This document shows positions 26,961 through 35,690 of a stretch of DNA of 64,000 nt, in pieces. The first letter of the stretch is position 1. Each line of letters begins with the position of its first letter. The position numbers and the translations under genes were made by a program. The notes under the pieces are model-generated. The model saw only the letters and a program-made list of their open reading frames with translations, was not told where the DNA came from and did not search any database. The stretch is taken from assembly GCA_019455285.1 (NCBI GenBank), contig JACFMS010000005.1:102821-166820 (forward strand), read 5' to 3'. Origin of the DNA: Sphingomonadales bacterium (GTDB lineage Bacteria; Pseudomonadota; Alphaproteobacteria; Sphingomonadales; Govanellaceae).

Positions 26961-28751
26961 TCAGAAGGCGTCGGCGGCGAGCGCCATGACGGGCGCGGCG
27001 CCGCTTTTCAGTTTCGCCAGATGCGTTGCGGCGTCGGGCAGAATGCGGTTGAGGAAAAACCGTCCGGTGGCGAGCTTGGTCTCATAAAAAGCCTTGTCAT
27101 CGCCATTGCCGGCAAGCTTTTCATGAGCCGTCTTAGCCATCATCGCCCACACGTAGGCAAGGGCGGTGAGCGCCATCAGATTGAGGTAATCATGCGCCGC
27201 GGCGCCGGCGTTTTCCGGGTTGCTCATGCCGTTTTGCACCAGCCATAGGGTGGCGTCTTGCAGTTGCGCGGCGGTGGCGGCGAGCGGCGCGATAAACTCC
27301 GCAATATTTTTATCGTCCTTGTTTTCCTCGCAAAAGCCGTTGATTGCGCCAAAAAAGCGCCGCACTGCGCGGCCGCTGTCGGCAGGCAATTTGCGGCCCA
27401 CCAGATCCATCGCCTGGACGCCGTTGGTGCCTTCATAAATCTGCGCGATGCGGGCATCGCGCACGAACTGCTCGGCGCCCCATTCACGGATGTAGCCATG
27501 ACCGCCGTAGCACTGCTGCGCCAGCACCGTCGATTCAAAACCCTTGTCGGTAAGATAGGCCTTGATCACCGGAGTGAGTATCGCCAGCAGATCGCCGGCC
27601 CGCTCGCGGGTCTTGTCATCGCCGCTCCTGCGCGCCAGGTCCACCTGCAAACCGGTCCAGAAAGCGAGCGCCCGCGCCCCCTCGATGAAGGCGCGCACCG
27701 TCATCAGCATGCGCCGCACGTCGGGATGCACCAGGATGGAATCCGCCGGCTGATCAGGCTCCGCCGGGCCTTTCAGGGCGCGGCCCTGGCGGCGCTCCTT
27801 GGCGTAGGCGACGGCGTTTTCATAGGCCACCTGCGCAATCCCCAGGCCCTGCAGGCCGACGGCGAGCCGCGCCTCGTTCATCATGGTGAACATGGCGCGC
27901 ATGCCCTTGTGCTGTTCGCCGACGAGCCAACCGGTGGCGTTCTCGTAGTTGAGCACGCACGTGGCGTTGGAATGTATGCCCATCTTCTCTTCGATGCGGG
28001 CGCACGATACGCCGTTGCGCGCCCCCACGGAGCCGTCGGCGTTGGGCAGAAGCTTCGGCACGATGAAGAGGCTGATGCCCTTGATGCCTTCCGGCCCGCC
28101 GGGAATGCGCGCCAGCACCAGATGAATGATGTTTTCCGTCAGATCGTGCTCGCCGGCGGAGATGAAAATCTTGGTGCCGGTAATCTTGTAGCTGCCGTCG
28201 GCCTGCGGTTCCGCCTTGGTGCGCAACAGCCCAAGATCGGTGCCGCAATGGGGCTCGGTCAGGTTCATGGTGCCCGACCACTGGCCGCTGATCATCTTCG
28301 GCAGGTAGAGCTTTTTTAAGTCATGGCTGGCGTGGGCCTCGATCGCTTCGGTGGCGCCCTTGGTCAGGCCCGGATACATGGCAAAGCCCCAGTTGGCGGC
28401 GATCATCATTTCACTGACCGCCAGGCCGAGCACCTGCGGCAGCTCCTGGCCGCCCCATTCGGCGCTGGCGGTCAAGCCCTGCCAGCCGCCTTGCAGATAG
28501 GTGTCATAGGCCGCCTTGAAGCCCTTGGGCGTGCGCACCACGCCATTGTCCCAATGGCAGCCTTCGGCGTCGCCCGGCAGATTCAAGGGGGCGAGCACTT
28601 CGCCGGTAAACTTGGCCGCCTCCTCCAGCACCGCCTCGATCACGTCCGGCGTCGCTTCGGCATAGCCGGCAAGATCGCTGTACTTTTGCAGGTCGATCAC
28701 TTCGTTCAAGAGAAACTTCATGTCACGCAATGGCGCGGCGTAGGTAGGCAT
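26961..28751 (-). CDS. Acyl-CoA dehydrogenase, large (FadE-like) with C-terminal extension
   Basis: A 596-residue enzyme, about 200 residues longer than classical acyl-CoA dehydrogenases. It has MNLTEPHCGTDLGLLRTKA for FAD binding, GTKIFISAGEHDLTENIIHLVLAR, EEKMGIHSNATCVL, and IYEGTNGVQAMDLVGRKL with the catalytic Glu. The C-terminal roughly 130 residues form the extra helical domain of this long subgroup. It catalyses the first beta-oxidation step. It is the first structural gene after the MerR regulator (12-bp gap). Confidence 0.93.
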   Translation of the reverse strand: MPTYAAPLRDMKFLLNEVIDLQKYSDLAGYAEATPDVIEAVLEEAAKFTGEVLAPLNLPGDAEGCHWDNGVVRTPKGFKAAYDTYLQGGWQGLTASAEWGGQELPQVLGLAVSEMMIAANWGFAMYPGLTKGATEAIEAHASHDLKKLYLPKMISGQWSGTMNLTEPHCGTDLGLLRTKAEPQADGSYKITGTKIFISAGEHDLTENIIHLVLARIPGGPEGIKGISLFIVPKLLPNADGSVGARNGVSCARIEEKMGIHSNATCVLNYENATGWLVGEQHKGMRAMFTMMNEARLAVGLQGLGIAQVAYENAVAYAKERRQGRALKGPAEPDQPADSILVHPDVRRMLMTVRAFIEGARALAFWTGLQVDLARRSGDDKTRERAGDLLAILTPVIKAYLTDKGFESTVLAQQCYGGHGYIREWGAEQFVRDARIAQIYEGTNGVQAMDLVGRKLPADSGRAVRRFFGAINGFCEENKDDKNIAEFIAPLAATAAQLQDATLWLVQNGMSNPENAGAAAHDYLNLMALTALAYVWAMMAKTAHEKLAGNGDDKAFYETKLATGRFFLNRILPDAATHLAKLKSGAAPVMALAADAF

Positions 28752-28762
28752 TGCGGTCTCCT

Positions 28763-29194
28763 TTATCCCTTGGCGCGGCGCAGGCCGCGATTGGCGTCAA
28801 CGACGTCGGCGGTTTCACCCGCTTCGGCCAGACAGTTTTCGATCAGCGTACAAAAGTCCGTCAACTCGGCGATGGTGGAATCGATGTCCCGCCGTTGCTG
28901 TTCCAGGACGGCGAGCTGTTCGCGGCATTTCTTCAAGGTGGCGCGGCGTTGGGTGACGCGGCCGTCGCCCAAGTCGTACATGTCGAGTAGCTCGCCGATT
29001 TCCGACAGCGACAGACCGATGCGCTTGGCGCGCAGGATCCAGGCCAGCCGCGCCCGGTCACGGGCGGAATAGATGCGGGTCTGGCCGGCCCGTTGCGGCT
29101 GAATGAGGTTTTGATCCTCATAGAACCGGAGCGCCCGCGGGGTGACGGCGAATTCCTGGGCAAGATCGGAGATGGTGTAGGTCTGGTCTGACAT
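28763..29194 (-). CDS. MerR-family regulator of fatty/branched acid catabolism (LiuR-like)
   Basis: A 143-residue regulator. The N-terminal MerR helix-turn-helix reads YTISDLAQEFAVTPRALRFYEDQNLIQPQR, followed by the wing GQTRIYSARDRARLAWILRAKRIGLSLSEIGELLDMY and a coiled coil to about 120. There is no conserved Cys metal site, so it is not a metal sensor. Its place as first gene of the fad operon, and the TTTACG-type palindrome upstream, match the LiuR/PsrA-like class that senses acyl-CoAs. ATG 29194 is preferred over TTG 29218. Confidence 0.87.
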   Translation of the reverse strand: MSDQTYTISDLAQEFAVTPRALRFYEDQNLIQPQRAGQTRIYSARDRARLAWILRAKRIGLSLSEIGELLDMYDLGDGRVTQRRATLKKCREQLAVLEQQRRDIDSTIAELTDFCTLIENCLAEAGETADVVDANRGLRRAKG

Positions 29195-29236
29195 GGCTTT
29201 GGAAATCGACAGAATCAATCCTGGATAATATAGTTT

Positions 29237-29252
29237 ACGTTTACGTAAACGT
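29237..29252. promoter_or_regulatory. Perfect 16-bp palindromic operator
   Basis: ACGTTTACGTAAACGT is perfectly self-complementary and lies 43 bp upstream of the MerR start. It resembles the TTTACGT-type sites described for LiuR regulators. The neighbouring bases extend the motif as an additional TTTACG copy at 29234-29239. It probably serves autoregulation of the MerR-fad operon. Confidence 0.7.
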
Positions 29253-29428
29253 CAAGATCCTGCGTCGCTTTTTTCAAGGTCAGGAAGCGATGTTTACCCT
29301 TGCCCTTAGGCTTTGACAGGGAATGTCTAATTTTTAGATAAAACAACTGGTTCTTTGTCCGGCGAAGCGCTACAAGGCGAACACTTGGCGCACCAGCGTC
29401 TATATGTTGTGCATCCCGCGGCTTGCCC

Positions 29429-30340
29429 ATGCAGATTTATCTGCCGATCGCCGAAATATCGCTCAATATCTTTCTGATCTTGGGCATGGGCGGCCTCGTG
29501 GGCTTCCTCTCGGGCATGTTTGGGGTCGGCGGCGGCTTTCTGATGACGCCCCTCTTGATGTTCGCCGGCGTACCGCCGGCGGTGGCGGTGGCGACAGGGG
29601 CCAATCAGATCACGGCGGCCTCGGTATCCGGCATGCAAGCCCACTGGCGGCGCGGCGGCGTTGACCTCAAAATGGGCATCGTGCTCACCCTTGGCGGCCT
29701 TATCGGCTCCTATGCCGGCGCGCTGCTGTTTTCGCTCCTCAAAGGCATCGGTCAGATCGATCTGCTGATCGCCATCTCCTATGTTATTTTCCTGACCAGC
29801 ATCGGGCTGATGATGCTGATCGAAAGCGTGCGCGTGGTATGGCAGCGGCATCATGGCATCAAGCAGCTGCCGCGGCGACGGCCGCGCACCTGGATCGACG
29901 CCCTGCCGTTGAAGATGCGTTTTCGCAAATCGCGGCAGTATTTGAGCGTCTTTCTGCCCTTGATCCTCGGCGCGTTTGTCGGCGTTCTGGTGGCCATCAT
30001 GGGCGTCGGCGGCGGCTTCATCCTGGTGCCGGCAATGATTTACCTTCTCAACATGCCGGCCAATGTGGTGGTCGGCACGTCGCTGTTTCAGATGACGTTG
30101 GTGACCGCCAGCGTCACCTTCTTCCATGCGCTCAATAGTTACACCGTCGATGTGGTGCTGGCGCTCCTGCTGCTCATCGGCGCGGTGATCGGCGCGCAGT
30201 TCGGTGCGCGGGTCGGCTATAAGCTGAAGGGTGAACAGTTGCGCGGGCTGTTGGGGCTTATCGTGCTGGGCGTCGGCGTGCGTATGGCGCTTGACCTCTT
30301 CGTCACGCCCCGCGATATTTTTTCCTTGATCGTGATGTAA
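29429..30340 (+). CDS. TauE/SafE-family membrane transporter
   Basis: A 303-residue membrane protein with two halves that each contain the family repeat: GFLSGMFGVGGGFLMTPLL near residue 25 and GVLVAIMGVGGGFILVPAMIYL near 188. About eight hydrophobic segments are present, with a charged central loop (RRRPRTWIDALPLKMRFRKSR). Family members export sulfite, sulfoacetate or related anions. The start has only a weak ribosome site; TTG 29423 is an alternative. The TIGR02186-like gene follows after 3 bp, a pairing common in alphaproteobacteria. Confidence 0.9.
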   Translation: MQIYLPIAEISLNIFLILGMGGLVGFLSGMFGVGGGFLMTPLLMFAGVPPAVAVATGANQITAASVSGMQAHWRRGGVDLKMGIVLTLGGLIGSYAGALLFSLLKGIGQIDLLIAISYVIFLTSIGLMMLIESVRVVWQRHHGIKQLPRRRPRTWIDALPLKMRFRKSRQYLSVFLPLILGAFVGVLVAIMGVGGGFILVPAMIYLLNMPANVVVGTSLFQMTLVTASVTFFHALNSYTVDVVLALLLLIGAVIGAQFGARVGYKLKGEQLRGLLGLIVLGVGVRMALDLFVTPRDIFSLIVM

Positions 30341-30343
30341 TCC

Positions 30344-31123
30344 ATGCGCGCCACGGTAGGGATCATCATCTGGTTGTTGCTCTGGACATATCGTCCGGCG
30401 GCGGCGGCGGCGCTGATCGCCGACATTTCCAGCCATGAAATTCAAATCACCTCGAGCTTCACCGGCACCTCGCTGTTGTTGTTCGGCGCCATTGATTGGG
30501 CGAAGGACAGCAATGGCCAACGTCTGGATGCGCGCGATCACGATATCATCGTGGTGGTGCGCGGACCGGCGACCACCATTCAAGTGCGCAAGAAAAGTTC
30601 CATCGGCGGTATTTGGGTCAATCGCCATTCGGCGGTGGCGAGCGAGGTTCCCGGGTTTTACGCAGTCGCCAGCACCCGGCCCATTCACGCCATCCTGTTG
30701 CCGGAGGAAGTGGCGGCCTATGGCCTCGGCCTGGAGAACATCGAGCCGGTGTGGTCGGATCCGCCGCCGACGGCGGAAAGCGGCGCCTTTCGCCGCGCCA
30801 TCGACCGCGGCATGAGCGAGACTCTGCTGTTCGCTGAACGGCCGGACGCCGTGACTGTCCTGGGCGAGACCTTGTTTCGCACCGAGATTTATTTTCCCGC
30901 CACCGTACCGGTGGGCACCTACAGCGCCGAGATTTATCTGGCGCGCAATGGCGTCGTGGTGGCGCATCAAACGACGCCGTTGTCGGTGACCAAGATCGGT
31001 CTGGAGCGGGCGATTTATGATTTCGCCAACACCCGACCGGCGACCTATGGGCTGATCGCCGTGGTGCTGGCGCTCTGCGCCGGCTTGGTGGCCGGGGCGA
31101 TCTCCCGTCGCCTGTCGTCCTAA
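30344..31123 (+). CDS. TIGR02186-family membrane-anchored protein
   Basis: A 259-residue protein with an N-terminal signal or anchor (VGIIIWLLLWTYRPAAAAAL) and a C-terminal TM segment near 232-252 (TYGLIAVVLALCAGLVAGA). Between them is a beta-rich periplasmic domain beginning IADISSHEIQITSSFTGTSLLLFGAI, characteristic of the conserved alphaproteobacterial family TIGR02186. Function is unknown. Its coupling to TauE suggests a periplasmic partner for the transporter (inference). Confidence 0.85.
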   Translation: MRATVGIIIWLLLWTYRPAAAAALIADISSHEIQITSSFTGTSLLLFGAIDWAKDSNGQRLDARDHDIIVVVRGPATTIQVRKKSSIGGIWVNRHSAVASEVPGFYAVASTRPIHAILLPEEVAAYGLGLENIEPVWSDPPPTAESGAFRRAIDRGMSETLLFAERPDAVTVLGETLFRTEIYFPATVPVGTYSAEIYLARNGVVVAHQTTPLSVTKIGLERAIYDFANTRPATYGLIAVVLALCAGLVAGAISRRLSS

Positions 31124-31141
31124 ACGCAAAGGGTTATGCCG

Positions 31142-31873
31142 ATGAACGCCGATGTCGGATTTGCCGTGGCGCTGTTGGGCGGAGCGTTGAGCTTCGTCTC
31201 GCCCTGCGTGCTGCCGCTGGTGCCGGCCTATCTATCATTTCTCGCCGGCGCTGGGCTTGACGATCTGACGGCGGCGGGCGCGGCCTTGAAGCGTCGCACG
31301 TTTTTGCGCGCGCTGGCGTTTGTCGCCGGCTTTTCCACCGTGTTCGTGGCGCTGGGCGCCGGCGCATCGGCATTGAGCGCCCTGCTGCGCGCCCATATGG
31401 ACGTGCTGGCCATGGCGGCGGGCGTGGTGGTGGTGATCCTGGGCTTGCACTTCATGGGCGTGTTCCGGCTCTCCTTCCTTGACCGCGAGGCGCGCTTTCA
31501 TGTGGAACGCAAACCATTGGGGCCATTGGGCGCCTATCTCATCGGCCTTGCCTTCGCCTTCGGCTGGACGCCGTGCATCGGCCCCATTCTGGGCAGCATC
31601 CTCGCCGTCGCCGCCACCCGCGAAGGCATGGCGGACGGCATCGCGCTTCTTGCCGTCTACTCGGCGGGGCTCGGCATTCCCTTCCTGATCGCGGCCTTGG
31701 GCGTTGGCGCGTTCACCCGCTTCTTGCAGCGCTTTCGCCGCTCCATGCGCTATGTGGAAATTGCCATCGGCCTGCTTTTAGTGGCGACCGGCGTCGCCAT
31801 GGCGACCGGCGCGTTGCAGACCACCGGCACGGTGCTGTTCCAGTGGTTTCCGTGGATGCAGGAGATTGGATAA
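31142..31873 (+). CDS. ccdA: CcdA-type thiol-disulfide transporter
   Basis: A 243-residue protein with six TM segments. The two redox cysteines lie in FVSPCVLPLVPAYLSFLAG and FGWTPCIGPILGSILAVA, as in CcdA/DsbD-beta proteins. It moves reducing power across the inner membrane for cytochrome c maturation and related periplasmic thiol reduction. The ATG at 31142 has AAAGGG at 8 bp; the ATG at 31136 is too close to it. It follows TIGR02186 after 18 bp and may be cotranscribed. No thioredoxin-like partner is adjacent. Confidence 0.92.
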   Translation: MNADVGFAVALLGGALSFVSPCVLPLVPAYLSFLAGAGLDDLTAAGAALKRRTFLRALAFVAGFSTVFVALGAGASALSALLRAHMDVLAMAAGVVVVILGLHFMGVFRLSFLDREARFHVERKPLGPLGAYLIGLAFAFGWTPCIGPILGSILAVAATREGMADGIALLAVYSAGLGIPFLIAALGVGAFTRFLQRFRRSMRYVEIAIGLLLVATGVAMATGALQTTGTVLFQWFPWMQEIG

Positions 31874-31880
31874 AAAAGCC

Positions 31881-31923
31881 AAAAAAAACCTCGGCGCGCC
31901 GTCGTCTTCAAGCATCACCGAGG
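31881..31923 (-). terminator. Rho-independent terminator for leftward genes
   Basis: Read on the minus strand, CCTCGG (31923-31918) pairs with CCGAGG (31894-31889) and is followed directly by eight Ts (31888-31881). The loop is long and holds a self-complementary CGGCGCGCCG. It lies 75 bp after the stop of the small hypothetical gene at 31998. Confidence 0.5.
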
Positions 31924-31997
31924 CAGTCGGGCAGATACTTCAACTATAGCACCGCCGCTAAGGCCGGCCTAACCGGTAGCGCCAAGCCGCTGACTCC

Positions 31998-32267
31998 TCA
32001 ATGGATCGTGGCGGGCGTCATATCCGGGGCGGCGGCGACTCGCGCCGTCAGGGTGCGCCACACCCCTTCCCATAATTCCAGCCCTTCGCGGTCGCTGCCG
32101 CCGCGCCAGCGCTCGACGGCGTCGCGGGCAAAGCTCAGCGCCTGTTGGCCATGGCGCTTCAGGAGCGTTGTGGCGACGATATCGAAATAAGGCTCAGCGT
32201 CGATGCCGGCATCCTCCATCTGGCGCAGGATGGTGGCGGCGTGGATGGCGTTGGGCGCTTTTTGCAT
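31998..32267 (-). CDS. Small conserved-looking protein, unknown function
   Basis: An 89-residue helical protein starting MQKAPNAIHAATILRQMEDAG, with a central YFDIVATTLLKRHGQQALSFARDAVERW. The ATG at 32267 follows an AAGGAGA site, so the longer upstream open frame is not used. It has no signal peptide or membrane segment. It lies 111 bp downstream of bioD on the same strand. I do not recognise the family. Confidence 0.65.
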   Translation of the reverse strand: MQKAPNAIHAATILRQMEDAGIDAEPYFDIVATTLLKRHGQQALSFARDAVERWRGGSDREGLELWEGVWRTLTARVAAAPDMTPATIH

Positions 32268-32378
32268 CGGCGGTCTCCTTGGATACTGGCAAGCGTACCG
32301 AGCAAGCCTCGTGCCAAAGCTAAGCCATTGATTTTCAAGGAGGGAGCAAGGGAGCACGGCAGCTCTTGCCGGGCAGAG

Positions 32379-33047
32379 TCAGGCAGATGTTGCCGCCGCC
32401 CGCAAGGCGTCGAAGAGGGCGTCCCCGTCGCCGCCGCGCGGCAGGGGCCAGATCGCCAGCCCCGGCAGGTGGCGGCTTAAAGAAGCCATGGTTTCGGCGA
32501 GCGGCGGCGGGTCGCCAAGACTTTCACTCAATACCACCGCCACGGGCGGGATGCCTCTGGCTTCCATGGCGCGCACGGTGGCGATGGTGTGGCTGAGCGT
32601 GCCCAAGTAGCTGCCCGCGACCACCACCGGCCACGCCATCGGGCAGGCGGCGATCCAGTCGGCCACCGTGCGGCGTTCGTCCAACGGCACGAACGCGCCG
32701 CCCACCCCTTCGATCAGGACCACGTCCTCCTGCCCCCGCAGCGCCGTCTGGGTAAAGGCGATCACCGCATCGACGGGTACGGTTTCGCCTTGGCGCGCCG
32801 CCGCCATGTCTGGCGACAACGGCGCGACGTAGCGCCATGGCGATACCGTATCAATCATCGCCGGCGGCAATCCTTGCGCCGCCAGCAACAGGGCGGCGTC
32901 GTTCTCGCCTTCGCTGGGATCGAAACCCGACAGCAGCGGCTTGACGGCGCGTGAGCGCAGACCGCGTAATCTGGCGACGCGCAGTAGCGCGGCGGTGACA
33001 TAAGTTTTGCCCACCCCGGTGCCGGTGGCGGTGATGAAAAGCCGCAT
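32379..33047 (-). CDS. bioD: Dethiobiotin synthetase
   Basis: A 222-residue P-loop enzyme. FITATGTGVGKTYVTAALLR is the nucleotide-binding loop at the N-terminus; KPLLSG holds the carboxylation lysine, and VVLIEGVGGAFVPLDE is the second conserved segment. It closes the ureido ring of biotin from diaminopelargonic acid, CO2 and ATP. Its ATG overlaps the bioF stop by one base (TGATG), so the two are coupled. Length is normal. Confidence 0.95.
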   Translation of the reverse strand: MRLFITATGTGVGKTYVTAALLRVARLRGLRSRAVKPLLSGFDPSEGENDAALLLAAQGLPPAMIDTVSPWRYVAPLSPDMAAARQGETVPVDAVIAFTQTALRGQEDVVLIEGVGGAFVPLDERRTVADWIAACPMAWPVVVAGSYLGTLSHTIATVRAMEARGIPPVAVVLSESLGDPPPLAETMASLSRHLPGLAIWPLPRGGDGDALFDALRAAATSA

Positions 33048-34225
33048 CAGGCGCTCTCGGCCCGGCGCTCTTGGCCAATGAGGCCAAGCGCGGCGATGGC
33101 GTCGGCCAAGGCCAGCACGTCGGCATCGTCATGGGCGGCGGTAAAGGTGACGCGCAGTCGCGCCGTGCCTTCGGGCACGCTGGGCGGGCGGATGCCGGTG
33201 ACCAGAAAGCCCTTCTCCATCAGCGCCGCCGAGGCGGCGAGCGTCTCCGCCGCGCCGCCGATGATCACCGGCACGATGGGGCTTTGCGGAGCGGAGAGCC
33301 CCAGCCGGTCGGTAAAGAGCCGCGCTTTGGCCACCGGCGCGGCGCGCAACACGGGGTCGCGCTCGATGATGTCGAGGGCGGCGATGGCGGCGGCGGCGGA
33401 GGCCGGCGGCAGGCCGGTGGAGAAAATGAAGCTACGGGCGCGGTTGCGGATATAGTCGATGACGGCGCGCGCGGCGCAGACATAGCCGCCATAGCCGCCG
33501 ACGGCTTTCGACAGCGTGCCCATTTGCAGCGGCACGTCGGCCTTGTCGCCCTCGATAAAGCTGCTGCCGCGGCCGTCGCCAATGACGCCCAGCCCATGGG
33601 CATCGTCGGTCAAGAGCCACGCATCATGGGCGCGCGCCAGCGCCGCCATGGGACGCACCGGGGCCAGGTCGCCATCCATGGAAAAGACGCCGTCGGTGAG
33701 AATAAGCGCATGGCCGCAATGAGCGCGCCGGGCAACCAGCAGCTCTTCCAGGTGGGCCAGGTCGTTGTGGCGGAACACCAGGGTTTCCGCCCCCGACGCC
33801 CGCGCCCCCATGTAAAGGCAATTATGGGCAAGCTCGTCGATCAGGATCAGATCACCATGGCCGGCAAGGCACGGCACGATGCCGATGTTGGCCAAGTAGC
33901 CGCTGCCGAACACCACCGCATCTTCCGCGCCCTTAAGCCGGGCGAGGCGGGCTTCCAGTTCGACAAGCAGCGGATGATTGCCGGTCACCAGCCGGGACGC
34001 GCCGGAGCCCGCGCCGTAAGCGTCGATGGCGGCCTGGGCGCGCGCCTTGACCTCCGGATGGTGGGATAAGTTGAGGTAATCGTTGCAGGAGAAGGAAATA
34101 ACCCGCCGCCCGTCGCGCATCGCGTCCGCGCCGGGGCCGCGCTCGGTGACGGCCAAACCGCGATAAAGCCCGGCGGCGCGAATGCGCGCCAGCTTCTCGG
34201 CGGCGAAACGGTTGAGCGAGTCCAT
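33047..34225 (-). CDS. bioF: 8-amino-7-oxononanoate synthase
   Basis: A 392-residue PLP enzyme of the alpha-oxoamine synthase family. It has FGSGYLANIGIVPCLAG, LTDDAHGLGVIGDGRG, and MGTLSKAVGGYGGYVC with the PLP lysine. It condenses pimeloyl thioester with alanine. It is first in the leftward bioF-bioD pair, while bioB and bioA lie 4 kb away on the other strand; bioC and bioH are not seen. An inverted repeat lies just upstream (34258-34327). Confidence 0.95.
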   Translation of the reverse strand: MDSLNRFAAEKLARIRAAGLYRGLAVTERGPGADAMRDGRRVISFSCNDYLNLSHHPEVKARAQAAIDAYGAGSGASRLVTGNHPLLVELEARLARLKGAEDAVVFGSGYLANIGIVPCLAGHGDLILIDELAHNCLYMGARASGAETLVFRHNDLAHLEELLVARRAHCGHALILTDGVFSMDGDLAPVRPMAALARAHDAWLLTDDAHGLGVIGDGRGSSFIEGDKADVPLQMGTLSKAVGGYGGYVCAARAVIDYIRNRARSFIFSTGLPPASAAAAIAALDIIERDPVLRAAPVAKARLFTDRLGLSAPQSPIVPVIIGGAAETLAASAALMEKGFLVTGIRPPSVPEGTARLRVTFTAAHDDADVLALADAIAALGLIGQERRAESA

Positions 34226-34257
34226 GGGGTAAGCGCACCTCGTACAATCCCTTAAGC

Positions 34258-34327
34258 GTCATTCCCGCGTAAGCGGGAATCCATCTTAGGGTTTTAAAGT
34301 CTGGATTCCCGCTTTCGCGGGAATGAC
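34258..34327. repeat. Intergenic inverted repeat (GTCATTCCCGC type)
   Basis: GTCATTCCCGC at 34258 and its mirror GCGGGAATGAC at 34317-34327 enclose further pairs: AAGCGGGAATCCA and TGGATTCCCGC. The whole folds into one long hairpin with a central TTAGGGTTTTAAAG loop. This is a common REP-like type in proteobacterial genomes. It sits between bioF and the first Xre-RES pair. Confidence 0.8.
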
Positions 34328-34446
34328 AGCAAAGAATTGGCCGCATCTTGGCAGGACGGCGAGAGGGAGGCAAGGGAACGTCTCTGGACAATATAAGTTT
34401 AATACTATATTATGTATCTAATTTTAGACAATGAATGAGACTTAAC

Positions 34447-34893
34447 ATGACCGCCACCCAGCAAACGGAAATCCCCACCAGCGCGCCGGGCGTGCTGGCC
34501 CCGGAGGCATTGCGCGATCCCAAGGTCAGGACACAGGTCTCCGCCGCCGCCGTGCGGCTGTTCTTCAAGCTGGCGGAGCTGTGGCGTTTGAGCGTCGATC
34601 AGCGCCGGGCGCTCTTGGGCGACATTTCGCGCCCCACCTATCACAACTGGCAAAATGGCAAAGTGGGCACGTTGAGCCGCGATCAGTTGGAGCGCATTTC
34701 GCTCGCCTTGGGCATCCACAAAGGCTTGAAGTTGTTGTTCGCCGACGATGCCGGGGCGCTGCGCTGGTTTACCAGCCCCAATCGCGATCTGCCCTTTGGC
34801 GGACGCGCGCCATTGGAGCGCGCCCTGCTCGGCAGCATCGACGATCTTTACGCCGTGCGCCGCTACATCGACGCCTGGCGCGGCATCAAATGA
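34447..34893 (+). CDS. Xre/MbcA/ParS-type antitoxin (pair 1)
   Basis: A 148-residue protein. The N-terminal Xre-like helix-turn-helix reads LFFKLAELWRLSVDQRRALLGDISRPTYHNW, followed by a DUF2384-type toxin-binding domain ending FGGRAPLERALLGSIDDLYAVRRYIDAWRG. This layout is typical of antitoxins of RES-domain toxins. ATG 34447 or the in-frame ATG at 34435 may be used. An AT-rich promoter region (about 34390-34440) precedes it. The stop overlaps the RES toxin start (ATGA). Base composition matches the flanking bio genes, unlike pair 2. Confidence 0.85.
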   Translation: MTATQQTEIPTSAPGVLAPEALRDPKVRTQVSAAAVRLFFKLAELWRLSVDQRRALLGDISRPTYHNWQNGKVGTLSRDQLERISLALGIHKGLKLLFADDAGALRWFTSPNRDLPFGGRAPLERALLGSIDDLYAVRRYIDAWRGIK

Positions 34894-35597
34894 CGGCGCC
34901 GCTGCGGCGCACCCGCGTTCACCAGCCCACCCATCGCTTGATCGCCAGCCGCTATCCAACGGTGGGCGTATTCGACGATCTGACGCGCGATCCTGAAGAC
35001 ATCAAGATTGCCATCCTCCTGGAATCCGCCACCAACGATCGCTTAAGCCTGTTGTCGCGGCGGCTGGCGCTGCTGCCCAACGAAGAAATTGCGCAAGGTA
35101 ATGGCGCGACCCTGGTGATGGCGGCGTTTCTGCATGCGCACGAGACGGGCGGCCGCTTCACCGATCATCGCCTGGGAGCCTGGTACGCCTCGCTCGATGT
35201 GGAAACCGCCATCGCCGAAACAGTTTATCACAGCGAGCGGCGGTTGCGCCTATCCGAGAAGGGCTTTCCCAACACCATGCAGATCCGCCAACTCATCGCT
35301 TCCGTGGACGGCGCGCATGTGGATATCCGCGGCGCGCAAAAAACACGTCCCGCGTTGTATGACGCGCAAGATTATACGGCGTCGCGGGCTTGGGGCGTGT
35401 CGTTGCGGTGGCCGCAAGAAGGCGCGGGCGCGGACGGCATCTTATACGACAGCGTGCGCCGCAAGGGCGGCGTCAACGTCTGCGTCTATCGTCCCTCGCT
35501 GGTGCGCCTGCCCATCACGCAAGGCGCGCATTATGAATACAAGTGGGACCAAAACGGTGCGGTGAATGTGGTGGAGTTGCGGGACGTGGGAGTGTGA
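34890..35597 (+). CDS. RES-domain toxin (pair 1)
   Basis: A 235-residue RES-family protein. Candidate active-site residues are R16 (THRLIASRY), Y99 (GAWYASLDVETAIAET), E110 and S188 with R190 (ILYDSVR). RES toxins such as MbcT and ParT act on NAD+ or use it to modify proteins, which stops growth. The upstream antitoxin gene overlaps it by 4 bp. Length is normal and no truncation is seen. It ends about 90 bp from the end of the convergent RES toxin 2. Confidence 0.85.
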   Translation: MTAPLRRTRVHQPTHRLIASRYPTVGVFDDLTRDPEDIKIAILLESATNDRLSLLSRRLALLPNEEIAQGNGATLVMAAFLHAHETGGRFTDHRLGAWYASLDVETAIAETVYHSERRLRLSEKGFPNTMQIRQLIASVDGAHVDIRGAQKTRPALYDAQDYTASRAWGVSLRWPQEGAGADGILYDSVRRKGGVNVCVYRPSLVRLPITQGAHYEYKWDQNGAVNVVELRDVGV

Positions 35598-35690
35598 GGG
35601 GGGAGAAGATCGCGCCCCTAACGTCATGCGCAAATACGGCTACAAATATGGTAAGCCTTAACGCTGCTGGTGGCGTCTATAGCATTTCTT

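Noticed and set aside
29327..31129. 600-codon open frame antisense to TauE and TIGR02186
   Set aside because: Composition rich in His, Gln and Arg is typical of antisense shadows; the plus-strand proteins are clear families.
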